64,000 nt of DNA, taken from contig CBDEUH010000004.1 of NCBI GenBank assembly GCA_965243255.1, forward strand, positions 2,356,001-2,420,000, given 5' to 3'. Within the stretch, counting starts at the first letter, position 1. Every line of letters begins with the position of its first letter. Made by a program: the position numbers and the translations under genes. The notes under the pieces were generated by a model. That model did not search any database. It was not told the origin of the DNA and saw only the letters and a program-made list of their open reading frames with translations. Below are positions 40,083 through 48,180 of this stretch, in pieces. This DNA is from Bin87 sp965243255. Lineage in GTDB: Bacteria; Chloroflexota; Dehalococcoidia; Lucifugimonadales; UBA3495.

Positions 40083-42857
40083 CTAGCCTTTCAGGCCGCT
40101 GCGCACCAGGGAGGCCACGCTGTCCAGGGCGGCGCCCAGGCGGTCGGGTTGGCGTCCGCCGGCCTGGGCCGTTTCCGGACGTCCGCCGCCGCCGCCGCCC
40201 ATGAGCTTGGCGGCATCGCGAGCGATGTTGCCGGCGTGGAGGCCGCGGTCCACCAGGTCGGGGGTGAGCATGGTTACGATGATTGGCGAGCCGTCGATGA
40301 CCGCGCCCAGGGCCACCGCCACGCTGTCCAGCTTTTGCTTGAGGTAGTCGCCCATCTCGCGCATGGCTTCCACGTTAGGGGCCGACGTTACCGATGCCAC
40401 CAGCTTCACGCCGTCCACGTCGCGGACGCGGCCCAGCAGCGATTCAGCCTCAGAGCGCAGGCCGGCCCGCTCGGCTTCGGCCAGGCGGCGGCGCAGGTCG
40501 GCGGTGTCGGCCATGTAGGCGTCCAGGCGCGTCTCCAGCTCGTGGACGGGGGCTTGCAGCTTTTGGGAAAGGGCCTGCAAGGTCGCCGACTGCTGCACGA
40601 ACAACTCCTCGGCGGCGCGGCCCGTAATCGCCTCGATGCGACGCATCCCGCCGCCGATGCTGGACTCGCCCAGCACCACCAGCGTGCCCACTTCGCCGGT
40701 GGCGTGAACGTGGGTGCCGCCGCAGACCTCGAAGCTGAAGGCGTTGTCGTGCCCGTCGGCATCTGAGTCGGCGTTCGGGCCGGCCATGCGGACGACGCGC
40801 ACCACGTCGCCGTAGCGGTCGCCGAAGAAGGCCAGGGCGCCGTCGCGGACGGCGTCGGTGTAGGTGGTCTCCCGGGCGGTTACGGCCAGGTTGGCGCGGA
40901 TTTTCTGGTTAGCCAGGCTCTGCACGGCCAGCTGTTCGTCGGGGGTCATCGCGCCCACGTGGTTGAAGTCGAAGCGCAGCCGGCCGGTGTCGCACAGGGA
41001 GCCGGCCTGCCGCACGTGGGGGCCGAGGATGGAACGCAGCGCGGCGTGGAGCAGGTGGGTTCCACTGTGGTTGCGGGAGGCGTCCAGCCGGCGGTCCGCC
41101 TCGACCTGGGCGGTTACAATGTCGCCCAGGGTGACGTCGCCGTCGGACACCGTGCCGCGATGGACGATGAGGCCGGCGACGGGGCTTTGGGTATCCTCCA
41201 CCTGCACGCGCCCGTTGGGGCCGGCGATGATGCCGCGGTCGCCCACCTGTCCGCCACCCTCGGCGTAGAAGCAGGTTTCGGCGAGGACGATTTCCACCTG
41301 CTGGCCGGCGGTAGCGTGGCCGATGGCCTCCCCGTCGCGCAGGATGCCCAGGATGCGGGATTCGATGGCGGTCTGCTGGTAGCCGTCGAAAGTGGTCTGG
41401 CCGGCGCCGAGGTTCTCATAGGCGGTGACGATTTCCATGCCGCCGGTTACCTGGTGGCCGGCCCGGTCCCGCTCGCGCTTGGCCTCCATCTCGGCGTTGA
41501 AGCCGTCCATGTCCACGGCCAGGCCGTACTCGCGGCGGCCGATTTCGTCCACCAGCTCGGGGGGGAAGCCGTAGGTGTCGTAGAGTTCAAACAACACCGC
41601 GCCGGCAATGACGCCGGCGGCGCGGGATGCTTCCAGCCGCTCTTCCAGCAGCGGCATTCCCTGGCGGATATTGTCCAGGAATTGGGTCTCTTCCAGGCCG
41701 ACGACGCGCTGGATGAACTCGCGGTTCTCGGAGAGCGCGGGGTAGGCGGCGGCGAAGCGGTCGATGACGGCGGCGGCCACGTCGGTCATAAAGGGACGGT
41801 CCAGGCCCAGCTGCCGGCCGTAGCGGATGGCCCGGCGGATGATCCGGCGCAGCACGTAACCCCGCTCGCTGTTGGATGGCACCACGCCGTCGCTGATGAG
41901 GACGGACGCGGCCCGGGCGTGTTCGGCGACGACGCGGATGGCGTAGTCAATATCGGCGCCGGTTTCACCGTTCTGACCGTATTCCACTCCGGCCAGTTGG
42001 CACACGGCGTCGATGATGGGGCGGAACAGGTCGGTCTCATAGACGTTGGGCTTGCCCTGCAGCACGGCGGCTGCCCGCTCCAGCCCCATGCCGGTGTCCA
42101 CGCTGGGGGCCGGCAGCGGCGTGCGGGTTCCGTCGGTGTCCTGGTAGAACTGCATGAATACCAGGTTCCACAGCTCCACGAACCGCTCGCAGGCGTCGCA
42201 GTTGGGATGACAGCCGCCGGGTTCGGCGGGTATGCCCTCGTCGGCCTCCCGGCGGAGCATGGCGGTAAGCTCGTCCGGGGGTATGATGGCGTCGGTTACG
42301 GGATGCTGGCCGAGGCCCTTTTCCGCGCCGCCGTCGTAGTGCAGTTCGGAGCAGGGGCCGGTGGGCCCTTCCAGGCCGGCCGGCCCCCACCAGTTGTCGC
42401 TGTTGCCGTAGCGGTAGATGCGTTCGGGCGGGATGCCAATTTCATTGTGCCAGAGGTCGTAAGCATCGTCGTCGTCCAGGTGGACGGTAACGTACATCCG
42501 CTCCGGTTCCAGGCCGAACACGTTGGTGCAGAGTTCCCAGGCGAAGGCGACGGCATCCTGTTTGAAGTAGTCGCCGATGCTGAAGTTGCCCAGCATCTCG
42601 AAGAAGGTGAGGTGCTTATGGTCGCCCACCTCGTCGATGTCGGTGGTGCGAAAGGACTTCTGGCAGCTGGTCAGCCGGGGACGGGGCGGAGTCTGCTCGC
42701 CCATGAAGAAGGGCTTGAAGGGAACCATCCCGGCGGAGGTGAAGAGGAGGGTAGGGTCGCCGGCGGGAATGAGGGAGGCGGAAGGCATGTGCAGGTGCTC
42801 TCGCTCCTCGAAGAATCGGATGAAAGAGCTGCGGATGCTGTCGCCGGCGGTGTCCAT
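40083..42857 (-). CDS. alaS: Alanyl-tRNA synthetase
   Basis: A 924-residue class II synthetase. FFEEREHLHMPSASLIPAGDPTLLFTSAGM starts the catalytic domain, HKHLTFFEMLGNFSIGDYFKQ follows, the editing domain has HSGTHLLHAAL with the two zinc His, and CGGTHVHATGEVG the Cys/His pair. The C-terminal oligomerisation domain ends GGGGGRPETAQAGG, characteristic of AlaS. The length is slightly above E. coli (876). It follows the repeat array on the left and is not coupled to the SDR gene on the left-hand side of its own strand. Confidence 0.98.
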   Translation of the reverse strand: MDTAGDSIRSSFIRFFEEREHLHMPSASLIPAGDPTLLFTSAGMVPFKPFFMGEQTPPRPRLTSCQKSFRTTDIDEVGDHKHLTFFEMLGNFSIGDYFKQDAVAFAWELCTNVFGLEPERMYVTVHLDDDDAYDLWHNEIGIPPERIYRYGNSDNWWGPAGLEGPTGPCSELHYDGGAEKGLGQHPVTDAIIPPDELTAMLRREADEGIPAEPGGCHPNCDACERFVELWNLVFMQFYQDTDGTRTPLPAPSVDTGMGLERAAAVLQGKPNVYETDLFRPIIDAVCQLAGVEYGQNGETGADIDYAIRVVAEHARAASVLISDGVVPSNSERGYVLRRIIRRAIRYGRQLGLDRPFMTDVAAAVIDRFAAAYPALSENREFIQRVVGLEETQFLDNIRQGMPLLEERLEASRAAGVIAGAVLFELYDTYGFPPELVDEIGRREYGLAVDMDGFNAEMEAKRERDRAGHQVTGGMEIVTAYENLGAGQTTFDGYQQTAIESRILGILRDGEAIGHATAGQQVEIVLAETCFYAEGGGQVGDRGIIAGPNGRVQVEDTQSPVAGLIVHRGTVSDGDVTLGDIVTAQVEADRRLDASRNHSGTHLLHAALRSILGPHVRQAGSLCDTGRLRFDFNHVGAMTPDEQLAVQSLANQKIRANLAVTARETTYTDAVRDGALAFFGDRYGDVVRVVRMAGPNADSDADGHDNAFSFEVCGGTHVHATGEVGTLVVLGESSIGGGMRRIEAITGRAAEELFVQQSATLQALSQKLQAPVHELETRLDAYMADTADLRRRLAEAERAGLRSEAESLLGRVRDVDGVKLVASVTSAPNVEAMREMGDYLKQKLDSVAVALGAVIDGSPIIVTMLTPDLVDRGLHAGNIARDAAKLMGGGGGGRPETAQAGGRQPDRLGAALDSVASLVRSGLKG

Positions 42858-42925
42858 AGGGGTTACGACTCCCGTAGGTGGTTACGAAGCAGGGTTGTCA
42901 AGGGTGCAATCGATTTTAGGATAAC

Positions 42926-42952
42926 CCCCCGAACAGCGTCAAACGACGGGGG
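42926..42952 (-). terminator. Hairpin CCCCCG-N15-CGGGGG after the SDR gene
   Basis: A perfect 6-bp GC stem with a 15-base loop begins four bases after the SDR stop on the minus strand, where the operon should end. It is followed by TTATCCTAAAATC, which is not T-rich, so the terminator call is weak. Confidence 0.35.
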
Positions 42953-42956
42953 CCAG

Positions 42957-43739
42957 TCAGGACGAGGTAGAACGCTCCCCAACGCCCGGCCCCCAGGTCG
43001 TGCCGAAGTCGAACCGGGAGGCCAGTTGACCAGTAAAGGAGCTGGCGTCCTGTAAGGCCAGGTACACCGCCATGGGGCCAATGGCGCTGGGGTCAACCCT
43101 TTCGTGCCAGTCGCGCTGCGTCCACGGGATCGCCGCGGAGCCCTCGCTGCGCAGTCCGCCGGGGCTGAGGATGTTGACGGCGATGTTGTAGTCTCGCACC
43201 TCGTCGGCCAGGCAGTAGCTGAACATATGAACCGCCGCCTTGCTGGCGCTGTAGAGGACGCCGCCGCCCTGCGCCGGGTCGGTCGCCATCCTGGAACCGA
43301 TGTTGATGATGCTGCCCCGCCGCTGTTCCATCATCACCGGAAGCACGGCCCGACTGCACAGGTAGGGGCCGTTCACGTTGATCCGCATCAGCTGTTCCCA
43401 GCGGGGCGCGTCGATGTCCAGGATGGTCTCGCCCAGCACCATGGCGCCGGCGTTGTTGAAGAGTGCGTCGATCCTGCCGAAGCGTTCAATCGCCTGGCTG
43501 ACCATTGCGTTGACTTGAGACTCATCGGTTACGTCGCAATCAATGGGCAGGACGACTCCGCCTTCGTCTCTGATGTCTGAGGCCGTCTCAGCAAGGGTGC
43601 CGGCCAGGCCGGTTGGGGACTGGCTGCGGGCGCAGATGACCACGCTGGCGCCTTCTCGGGCGTACTCTCTGGCGATGGCGCGCCCCAGGCCACGACTGGC
43701 GCCGGTGACGATTGCGACCATTCCGTCCATCTGACCCAT
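42957..43739 (-). CDS. Short-chain dehydrogenase/reductase
   Basis: A 260-residue NAD(P)-dependent oxidoreductase with Rossmann fold. Cofactor motif TGASRGLGRAIAREYA, DCDVTDESQV, NNAGAMVLGETI, the catalytic Ser in INIGSRMATDP and YSASKAAVHMF (Tyr-x-x-x-Lys), and PGGLRSEG are all present. ACGGAGG precedes the ATG chosen. A long extension upstream reads through the neighbouring gene in another frame and is not real. It lies 32 bases after the carboxymuconolactone decarboxylase-like gene. Substrate unknown. Confidence 0.93.
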   Translation of the reverse strand: MGQMDGMVAIVTGASRGLGRAIAREYAREGASVVICARSQSPTGLAGTLAETASDIRDEGGVVLPIDCDVTDESQVNAMVSQAIERFGRIDALFNNAGAMVLGETILDIDAPRWEQLMRINVNGPYLCSRAVLPVMMEQRRGSIINIGSRMATDPAQGGGVLYSASKAAVHMFSYCLADEVRDYNIAVNILSPGGLRSEGSAAIPWTQRDWHERVDPSAIGPMAVYLALQDASSFTGQLASRFDFGTTWGPGVGERSTSS

Positions 43740-43771
43740 GGTTGGCCTCCGTAAGGCGTAGCGTTGGCCGG

Positions 43772-44146
43772 TCAGTACTCGAAGCCGGTTTCGGCGGCCC
43801 AGGCCTGGACGCCGCGTCGGAAAGCCAGCGCGCCCATGGGAGCGATTACGGCCTGCATGGCCTCCAGGATTTCCCGGGGTGTGGCTCCCTCGTTCAACGC
43901 GACGCGCATATGGGCCTGGATCTGCTCCTGGTCGGCGCGCAGGGCGACCTCCACGACGATTTGCAGCAGCTCCTTGGTCTTGCGGTCGAGCAGACGCTGG
44001 CCGGTGTAGGTGGCCTCGATGAACTCGCCGTACTTCTGCGTCCATTCCGGATCGGCCAGGGCGTTGATGCGGTGCATTTCCAGGGTGTAGCCGCGGGTCT
44101 GGGCGGCTTCGTCAATCAGGCGTTGGGCGTTGTCTTGGTCCGGCAT
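43772..44146 (-). CDS. Carboxymuconolactone decarboxylase-like protein
   Basis: A 124-residue all-helical protein of the CMD/AhpD fold. LLDRKTKELLQIVVEVALRADQEQIQAHMRVALNEGATPREILEAMQAV is the family core. The C-x-x-C of peroxidatic AhpD proteins is absent: RADQEQIQAHM stands there, so a decarboxylase-type or non-catalytic role is more likely. It lies in a leftward run SIS-CMD-SDR. Confidence 0.85.
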   Translation of the reverse strand: MPDQDNAQRLIDEAAQTRGYTLEMHRINALADPEWTQKYGEFIEATYTGQRLLDRKTKELLQIVVEVALRADQEQIQAHMRVALNEGATPREILEAMQAVIAPMGALAFRRGVQAWAAETGFEY

Positions 44147-44178
44147 GGTGGCTACCTCGTAATGGTGGTGGTGAGGGA

Positions 44179-45258
44179 TTACAGGTCGTAGTGGACGCGG
44201 GCGGCGGCCTGGAGCGGGTCGTCCTGCTGGAACAGGTCGGGGTGCGTGCCGCGGGCCAGGGCCAGGTGGTAGGTGAACAGCTGCAGGGGGACGACGCTGG
44301 CGACGGGGGTCAGCGTTGGTGAGCAGTCTGGCAGCGGGAATACGCGCGCGCCGGCATCGGCCAATCCGTCCTCGGGCCGGTTGCTAAGCGCCCACACCGG
44401 CGCGCCCAACGCGGCGGCGGCTTGGGTGAGGTCCAGAGCGCGGCCCCGGTCGTCGCCGGGAGTGGCGATGAGTGTCAGCAGGCAGTCGGAGTCCAGGGAG
44501 CAGAAGGGGCCGTGGAGCAGCTGCTCAATCTGGAACCCTTCGCAATCGGCGCGGCTGGTCTCCTTGATTTTCAGGGCGACCTCGTAGGCGTTGGCGCGGT
44601 TGGCGCCCCAGGCGGCGGAGATGAACCGGCGCTTGTCGCGGTGGTCGGCGACCACGGCCTTTACTTCGTCCTCGGCGGACAGGATTTGCGAGACCTGGGC
44701 CGGCAGTTCTCCCAGTCCGTAATCGGCGTCGTTGAGGCTTCCGGCCATGGCCAGGTTGAGCATGGCCAGCACGGTGAGCGCAGTGGTGTAACTGATGGTG
44801 AAGGCGGCGGAAGTTTCCTGCTCGACGGTCTGGATGCCAACGTCTGCCACCTGGATGCGCGGTCCCGGGTTGGTGGAGGTGATGGCGACGGTGTACGCGC
44901 CAGCGGCTACCGCCACGTCCAGGGCGTCGTAGGAAGAGCGCTTGGTGCCCCGGTGGCTGATGACGATAGCGGCGTCGTCAGCGGCTATCGCTGGGGTGGC
45001 GGTGCAGAACTCGAAGGAATTGTAGGCAAACGCCTCCGGGCCGTCGGTCATAATCGCCGCGCCGGCCAGGGCGGCGTGCCACGACGTGCCGATGCCGACG
45101 ACGTAGATGCGACGCTTGCCGGCCAGGGTCCGGCCAACTTCGGCGCAGCGGTCGCGCTGGGATGCGATGACCGAAGCGATGGCATCGGGCTGCGATACGA
45201 TGGCGTCGTACATCCGGTAAGGGTGAGCGGTACGAGGGGCAGGGGCGGTAGTGGTCAT
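44179..45258 (-). CDS. SIS-domain sugar-phosphate isomerase/deaminase-like protein
   Basis: A 359-residue protein with two SIS domains, as in the isomerase half of glucosamine-6-phosphate synthase but without the glutaminase. VGIGTSWHAALAGAAIM and VISHRGTKRSSYDAL are the first domain's sugar-phosphate loops; SAAWGANRANAYEVALKIKETSRADCEGFQIEQLLHGPFCSL is the second domain's core with the conserved E-x-x-H-G. ATG at 45258 is taken because GGAG lies about 11 bases before it; a GTG 16 codons upstream abuts a TATAAT box. It heads the leftward unit. Confidence 0.85.
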   Translation of the reverse strand: MTTTAPAPRTAHPYRMYDAIVSQPDAIASVIASQRDRCAEVGRTLAGKRRIYVVGIGTSWHAALAGAAIMTDGPEAFAYNSFEFCTATPAIAADDAAIVISHRGTKRSSYDALDVAVAAGAYTVAITSTNPGPRIQVADVGIQTVEQETSAAFTISYTTALTVLAMLNLAMAGSLNDADYGLGELPAQVSQILSAEDEVKAVVADHRDKRRFISAAWGANRANAYEVALKIKETSRADCEGFQIEQLLHGPFCSLDSDCLLTLIATPGDDRGRALDLTQAAAALGAPVWALSNRPEDGLADAGARVFPLPDCSPTLTPVASVVPLQLFTYHLALARGTHPDLFQQDDPLQAAARVHYDL

Positions 45259-45317
45259 AGCGGTGGGGTTCTCCGTGGGAAGGGCGGTCGGCGTCGTGGT
45301 AAGCACCGGCCTATGCT

Positions 45318-45323
45318 ATTATA
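45318..45323 (-). promoter_or_regulatory. TATAAT -10 box upstream of the SIS gene
   Basis: A perfect TATAAT in the roughly 110-base divergent region between the SIS gene and the amidohydrolase gene, on the minus strand. Transcription would begin near 45311, leaving a short leader before the preferred ATG. No -35 match is obvious. Confidence 0.45.
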
Positions 45324-45368
45324 GCGCGGCGAAGACTCGCTGACCCCCCACGCACAGGAGGCTCGATT

Positions 45369-46394
45369 ATGCCGTTTGGAGGCAACGACTGGCACGCGCT
45401 CCGTCAGGAAGAGACGCTGGAGCCGGAAATTCCCATCTGCGACCCGCATCACCACTTCTGGGACTATCGCTCCGAGCGTATTCCCTACCAGCGTTACCTG
45501 CTCCACGAGCTGGCCGACGACATCAACAGCGGCCACAACGTTACCTCGACGGTATTCGTGGAAGCCCGTTCCATGTACCGCATCACCGGGCCGGAGGAGA
45601 TGCGTCCGGTGGGCGAGGTGGAGTTCGTGCAGGGCTTGGCGGCGGCCTCGGCCAGCGGCCTCTACGGTTCCGGACGGGCGGCGGCGTCCATCGTTGGCCA
45701 CGCCAACCTGAACCTGGGAGACGGCGTCAAGCCGGTGCTGGAAGCGCTGCAGGCGGCCAGCCCCAACCGCTTCCGGGGCATTCGCCACTCGGTTACCTGG
45801 GACCCGCACCCCGAAATTGAGAACACCGCTGCGCACCAGGCCGCGAACCAGATGTCCAGCGACAACTTCCGCGCCGGCGCGCGGGTGCTGGCCAGCATGG
45901 GCCTGTCCCTGGAAGGCTGGATGTACTTCCCGCAGATGTTCGAGTTGGCCGAGTTCGCCAAGGCAGTACCCGACCTGACCATCATCCTGAACCACATCGG
46001 CGGGCTGCTGCGCGTCGGGCCGTACAGCAACAGCGACGAGACCCTGGCGACCTGGCGCAGCGGCATCGCGGCGGCGGCGGAATGTCCCAACGTGGTCGTC
46101 AAGCTGGGCGGCATCGGGATGCCGCGCACGGGGTTTGACTGGCACGAGCGCGACGTTCCGGCCGGTTCGGAAGAACTGGCAAATGACATGGCCCCGCTGA
46201 TTCACTACTGCATCGAGCAGTTCGGGCCCGACCGCTGCATGTTTGAGAGCAACTTCCCGGTGGACAAGGTGTCCTACTCCTACAACGTGATGTACAACGC
46301 CTTCAAGCGTTTGTCCCAGGGCTACTCGGCCGGGGAGCGCGCGGCGATGTTCCACGATACTGCGGTGCGGGTGTACCGGGTGGACGAGAGCTGA
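45369..46394 (+). CDS. Amidohydrolase family protein (first of tandem pair)
   Basis: A 341-residue TIM-barrel metal hydrolase of the amidohydrolase-2 group. IPICDPHHHFWDYR supplies the H-x-H metal ligands, TIILNHIGGLL the later His, and CMFESNFPVDK the final Asp-containing motif. GHNVTSTVFVEARSMYRITG and SPNRFRGIRHSVTWDPHPEI are shared with the next gene. CAGGAGG precedes the ATG. Members hydrolyse lactones or decarboxylate aromatic acids; the substrate here is unknown. It begins a rightward three-gene run. Confidence 0.88.
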   Translation: MPFGGNDWHALRQEETLEPEIPICDPHHHFWDYRSERIPYQRYLLHELADDINSGHNVTSTVFVEARSMYRITGPEEMRPVGEVEFVQGLAAASASGLYGSGRAAASIVGHANLNLGDGVKPVLEALQAASPNRFRGIRHSVTWDPHPEIENTAAHQAANQMSSDNFRAGARVLASMGLSLEGWMYFPQMFELAEFAKAVPDLTIILNHIGGLLRVGPYSNSDETLATWRSGIAAAAECPNVVVKLGGIGMPRTGFDWHERDVPAGSEELANDMAPLIHYCIEQFGPDRCMFESNFPVDKVSYSYNVMYNAFKRLSQGYSAGERAAMFHDTAVRVYRVDES

Positions 46395-46426
46395 TCGTCC
46401 CCAGCCCGGGCAGAGAGGTAATCGCC

Positions 46427-47446
46427 ATGGCAGCTCCCGTTAACGACTGGTTGGCCAAAACCGTTGAGCCGGCCCTGGAACCGGATTTGCCCATCTGCGA
46501 CCCGCACCATCACTTTTGGGATGGCCGCGACGACCGGGTGGAACCTCGCTATATGCTGGCCGAGCTGCTGGCCGACACCGACAGCGGCCACAACATCGTA
46601 TCCACCGTGTTCATTGAGGCCCGGGCCATGTACCGGGCCGACCCGCCCATGGAGCTGCGGCCGGTGGGCGAGGTGGAGTTCGTGCAGGGCATCGCGGCGC
46701 AGTCGGCCAGCGGGATGTACAGCCTGACCAGGGCGGCCCACGGCATCGTCGGCCACGCCAACCTGCACCTGGGCGACGACGTGCGGCGAGTGCTGGAAGC
46801 GCTGCAGGCGGCCAGTCCCAACCGTTTCAAGGGCATACGCCACGGCGTCGGCTGGGACCCGCACCCGGAGATACCCATTGTCGGCGCGTACCCGATGCCC
46901 AACCAGCTGGCCAGCGACGACTACCGGGCGGGCGCGCGGGTTCTGTCAGAGATGGGCCTGTCGCTGGACGTGTCCCTGCTGCATCCGCAGCTGCCGGAGT
47001 TGGCGGACTTTGCCGGCGCCGTGCCGGATTTGACCATCGTGCTGAACCATGTGGGCGGTCTGATGCGCTTCGGCCCCTACGCGGCGAATCCCGACGAGGT
47101 GATGGCCAACTGGCGCGCCGGCATCGCCGCCGTGGCTCAGAATCCCAACGTCGTGATCAAGCTGGGCGGCGTCGGAATGCCGCGCCTGGGCTACGACTTT
47201 CACCAGCGGGAGACGCCGGTGGGTTCCGAGGAACTGGCGGCGGCCATTGACCCGGTGATGCGCTACTGCATTGAGCAGTTCGGTCCGAATCGGTGCATGT
47301 TTGAAAGCAACTTCCCGGTGGACAAGGAATCTTTCTCGTACTGTGTGATGTGGAACGCGTTCAAGCGGGTGTCGGCGGACTTCTCCGCCAGCGAACGGGC
47401 TGAGCTGTTCCACGACACGGCGGCGCGGGCCTACCGGCTGGGGTAG
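46427..47446 (+). CDS. Amidohydrolase family protein (second of tandem pair)
   Basis: A 339-residue paralog of the preceding gene. LPICDPHHHFWDGRDD, TIVLNHVGGLM, GGVGMPRLGYDFH and CMFESNFPVDK preserve the metal ligands. It is closely similar along its full length to its neighbour, clearly a tandem duplication; differences such as MYSLTRAAHGI and SLDVSLLHPQLPEL may set substrate. It follows the first copy by 32 bases and precedes a methyltransferase gene. Confidence 0.88.
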   Translation: MAAPVNDWLAKTVEPALEPDLPICDPHHHFWDGRDDRVEPRYMLAELLADTDSGHNIVSTVFIEARAMYRADPPMELRPVGEVEFVQGIAAQSASGMYSLTRAAHGIVGHANLHLGDDVRRVLEALQAASPNRFKGIRHGVGWDPHPEIPIVGAYPMPNQLASDDYRAGARVLSEMGLSLDVSLLHPQLPELADFAGAVPDLTIVLNHVGGLMRFGPYAANPDEVMANWRAGIAAVAQNPNVVIKLGGVGMPRLGYDFHQRETPVGSEELAAAIDPVMRYCIEQFGPNRCMFESNFPVDKESFSYCVMWNAFKRVSADFSASERAELFHDTAARAYRLG

Positions 47447-47523
47447 GGTTTCCGCACCGGCAACCAATGCGCTTCCAAACCCTTACCGGCGAAGCAGCGC
47501 TCATCAGGAGGTTGGGTTTGGCG

Positions 47524-48180
47524 ATGGATCCGAGCCGTTTCCCGCCGGAGTTTTTCCAGCGGGAGGACGATAGCAACGACGCCGAGTTTTACACGATGCC
47601 CCGTCTCGTTGTGCACATCGACGACGGGGCTATCGCTGCGGTGGGCCGGCTGTTCCAGCAGCTGATACCGCAGGACGCCGCGGTGCTGGACCTGATGAGC
47701 AGCTGGCGGACGCACTGGCCGGAGGAGCATCCGCGCCGGCGCATCGTGGGCCTGGGCATGAACGCCGCCGAGATGGCGGACAACCCCCAATTGGACGAAT
47801 ACCTGCTGAAGGACATCAACGTTGACCCGTCGCTGCCCTTTGAGGACGAATCCTTTGACGCCGTGGCGATTACGGTGTCGGTGCAGTACCTGACCAGGCC
47901 GGTGGAGGTGTTCGCGGAGGTTTCACGGGTGCTGCAGCCCGGCGGCGTGTTCATCGTGACCTTTTCCAATCGCTGCTTTCCCACCAAGGCGGTGCGAGTG
48001 TGGCGCGGGACCAATGACGAAGACCACGTTGAGCTGGTAGGACAGTATATGCTCCACGCCGGCGGGTTCAGCGGCGTCCGCGGCGGGCTGGCCAACCCGG
48101 ATATGGCGCCGCCCGGCGATCCGCTCTTTGCCGTGTACGCCTACAAGGAGGCCGGGGACAGGGATGGCACGTCCGAGTGA
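47524..48180 (+). CDS. SAM-dependent methyltransferase, class I
   Basis: A 218-residue methyltransferase. VLDLMSSWRTHWP is the SAM-binding glycine-poor motif I (D-L-M-S-S), LGMNAAEMADNPQLDEYLLKDI motif II, FDAVAITVSVQYLTRPVEVFAEVSRVLQPGGVFIVTFSNR the core motif IV/post region. ATG at 47524 lies 12 bases after AGGAGG; TTG at 47518 or an ATG at 47467 in the same frame are alternatives. The 3' end overlaps the convergent helicase gene by 40 bases. Confidence 0.82.
   Translation: MDPSRFPPEFFQREDDSNDAEFYTMPRLVVHIDDGAIAAVGRLFQQLIPQDAAVLDLMSSWRTHWPEEHPRRRIVGLGMNAAEMADNPQLDEYLLKDINVDPSLPFEDESFDAVAITVSVQYLTRPVEVFAEVSRVLQPGGVFIVTFSNRCFPTKAVRVWRGTNDEDHVELVGQYMLHAGGFSGVRGGLANPDMAPPGDPLFAVYAYKEAGDRDGTSE

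Noticed and set aside
40959..43055. A 698-codon open frame antisense to alaS
   Set aside because: AlaS on the other strand has complete family motifs; the antisense product is low-complexity Val/Ala/Gly/Asp-rich, a typical GC-rich shadow.
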